From: Pseudoruegeria sp. SK021
Lineage (GTDB): Bacteria; Pseudomonadota; Alphaproteobacteria; Rhodobacterales; Rhodobacteraceae
NCBI RefSeq assembly: GCF_002119405.1
Contig: NZ_MTBG01000007.1
Location: 1-64,000 of the forward strand
DNA length: 64,000 nt
Reading direction: 5' to 3'
The position numbers and the translations under genes are program-made. This document shows, one piece after another, positions 63,271-64,000 of the stretch; position 1 is the stretch's first letter, and every line of letters begins with the position of its first letter. The notes under the pieces were generated by a model, which was given only the letters and a program-made list of their open reading frames with translations, did not search any database and was not told the origin of the DNA.

Positions 63271-64000
63271 ATGTCCCGCTATGTGATTGCCGAGTTTCCG
63301 TTTGATGATGAGGCGCTGGTTCAGGGGCTGGCCAGCGCACCGACAAGCGATGCGACCAAGGACGCGCAGGAACCGTCACCGCGTTACGTTGCCATGGCGG
63401 GACCGGATCAGTCTTGGCCGCTATGGCAAGTGTCCGAAACGGTCGCAACGCGGGCCGGGTATCTGGCGGCGGTGTTCGGACTGGACCCCGCGACGGTTGA
63501 AGTCACGCGGGACGGTACAGCCATCCCGGCAATTCAGTTCAAGGTCGACCCGGCAGCCGCGAAATCGGTCCGCCGCGACGGGCGATGGCCCGCGATCTTG
63601 CGCGAGGCATCGACCGAGATCCTGACCTATCTGGGCGATCGCACACCGCAGCAGGTGGCAGCGCGTCTTGGCATGATCTTGTCCCGTGCCGATGCCAAGG
63701 TTCTGGCGCAACAGACAACCCATGGCGGGGAAAGCGGTCTGGATCACAGCGATATTCATATGGTGACGGTGCGCCGGCCTTATTCTGAGTATTTCGCGCT
63801 GGAAGAATACGTCTTTAGCCATACCCGTTTTGACGGCGGCGAAAGCCCCGTCGTTGAGCGGGCCGCAATGATTGCGGCGGATGCGGTGACGGTACTGCCC
63901 TATGATCCTGTCCGCGACCGGGTGCTGCTGGTGGAACAGGTCCGGGTTGCCCCCATTGCCCGGGGCGACCGGCAGCCGTGGGTGCTGGAAGCTGTGGCTG
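63271..64000 (+). CDS. Nudix hydrolase, TrgB-like, cut by the window end
   Basis: The first 243 residues of a protein that continues past the window. Residues about 1-165 have no family I can name ('DQSWPLWQVSETVATRAGYLA'). From about 175 the sequence enters a Nudix ADP-ribose pyrophosphatase fold ('VTVLPYDPVRDRVLLVEQVRV', then 'PWVLEAVA' just before the Nudix box, which lies outside the window). The two-part layout resembles TrgB of Rhodobacter, linked to tellurite resistance. GGAG precedes the ATG. Identity to TrgB is inferred from architecture. Confidence 0.75.
   Translation, partial: MSRYVIAEFPFDDEALVQGLASAPTSDATKDAQEPSPRYVAMAGPDQSWPLWQVSETVATRAGYLAAVFGLDPATVEVTRDGTAIPAIQFKVDPAAAKSVRRDGRWPAILREASTEILTYLGDRTPQQVAARLGMILSRADAKVLAQQTTHGGESGLDHSDIHMVTVRRPYSEYFALEEYVFSHTRFDGGESPVVERAAMIAADAVTVLPYDPVRDRVLLVEQVRVAPIARGDRQPWVLEAVA

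Noticed and set aside
1-64000. CRISPR arrays, insertion sequences, integrases, phage genes, tRNA or rRNA genes
   Set aside because: I looked for spaced direct repeats, transposase and integrase motifs and tRNA arms in the gaps and saw none; 6S and SRP RNA were also not identified, but a covariance search would be needed to exclude them.

Overview
The window reads as ordinary chromosome from an alphaproteobacterium of the order Rhodobacterales (Roseobacter/Rhodobacter group). The evidence is the GC-rich, dense gene content and several lineage markers: a circularly permuted two-piece tmRNA gene, an ATP synthase inhibitor zeta subunit (DUF1476), DUF6477, DUF6456 and DUF4169 genes, a zapA gene overlapped by a coiled-coil partner, RNase E with an acidic insert and a C-terminal RRGWW motif, an AcuI acrylyl-CoA reductase and VPLPA-type C-terminal sorting signals. 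I see no rRNA, tRNA, CRISPR array, insertion sequence, integrase or prophage.

Layout. 0.3-6.5 kb: RidA, an MFS exporter, ssb, a lytic transglycosylase, a VPLPA-CTERM surface protein, a CBS-domain protein, coaD and a DUF1127 protein. 6.6-12.8 kb: gap and tkt on the minus strand, the zauP-like/zapA division pair on the plus strand, then the bolA/grxD iron-sulfur pair and a general stress flavoprotein. 12.8-16.3 kb: purL and a LysR regulator. 16.7-24 kb: acyltransferase-murI-argC-ccmE-ccmF-ccmH and a crotonase/thioesterase pair. 24.3-29.5 kb: a glycine-rich protein with a sorting-signal-like tail, rplM-rpsI, and a polyamine-type ABC importer lacking its binding protein. 29.5-33.8 kb: a tightly packed minus-strand operon of a P-loop protein, metA, an alpha/beta hydrolase, ppk2 and a TetR regulator. 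33.9-39.9 kb: a DMT transporter, a small zinc-ribbon membrane protein, guaA, a divergent DUF6477/DUF6456 pair, a lipoprotein, sufE and the ATPase zeta inhibitor. 40-45 kb: purC-purS-purQ and a DctB/DctD-type two-component pair. 45-49 kb: rne and ccdA. 49-52.6 kb: three overlapping paralogous glycosyltransferase-like genes. 52.6-56.4 kb: sspB-fumC-DUF4169-RHH and chrA. 56.6-64 kb: ssrA, mbfA with an Irr-box-like site, a solute-binding protein, acuI, phrB, a cyclopropane-fatty-acid synthase family methyltransferase and a Nudix gene cut by the window end.

How it fits together. Most genes are housekeeping: purine synthesis (purL, purC, purS, purQ, guaA), central carbon (gap, tkt, fumC), translation and its quality control (rplM, rpsI, ssrA, sspB), RNA decay (rne), cytochrome c maturation (ccmE, ccmF, ccmH, ccdA) and Fe-S/iron handling (bolA, grxD, sufE, mbfA). 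The least explained parts are the three tandem glycosyltransferase-like genes, the DctD-like regulator that lacks the sigma-54 contact loop, the P-loop protein beside metA, the two proteins with sorting-signal tails, and several inverted or phased repeats in promoters. I did not find an obvious wholly new multi-gene defence or mobile system here.
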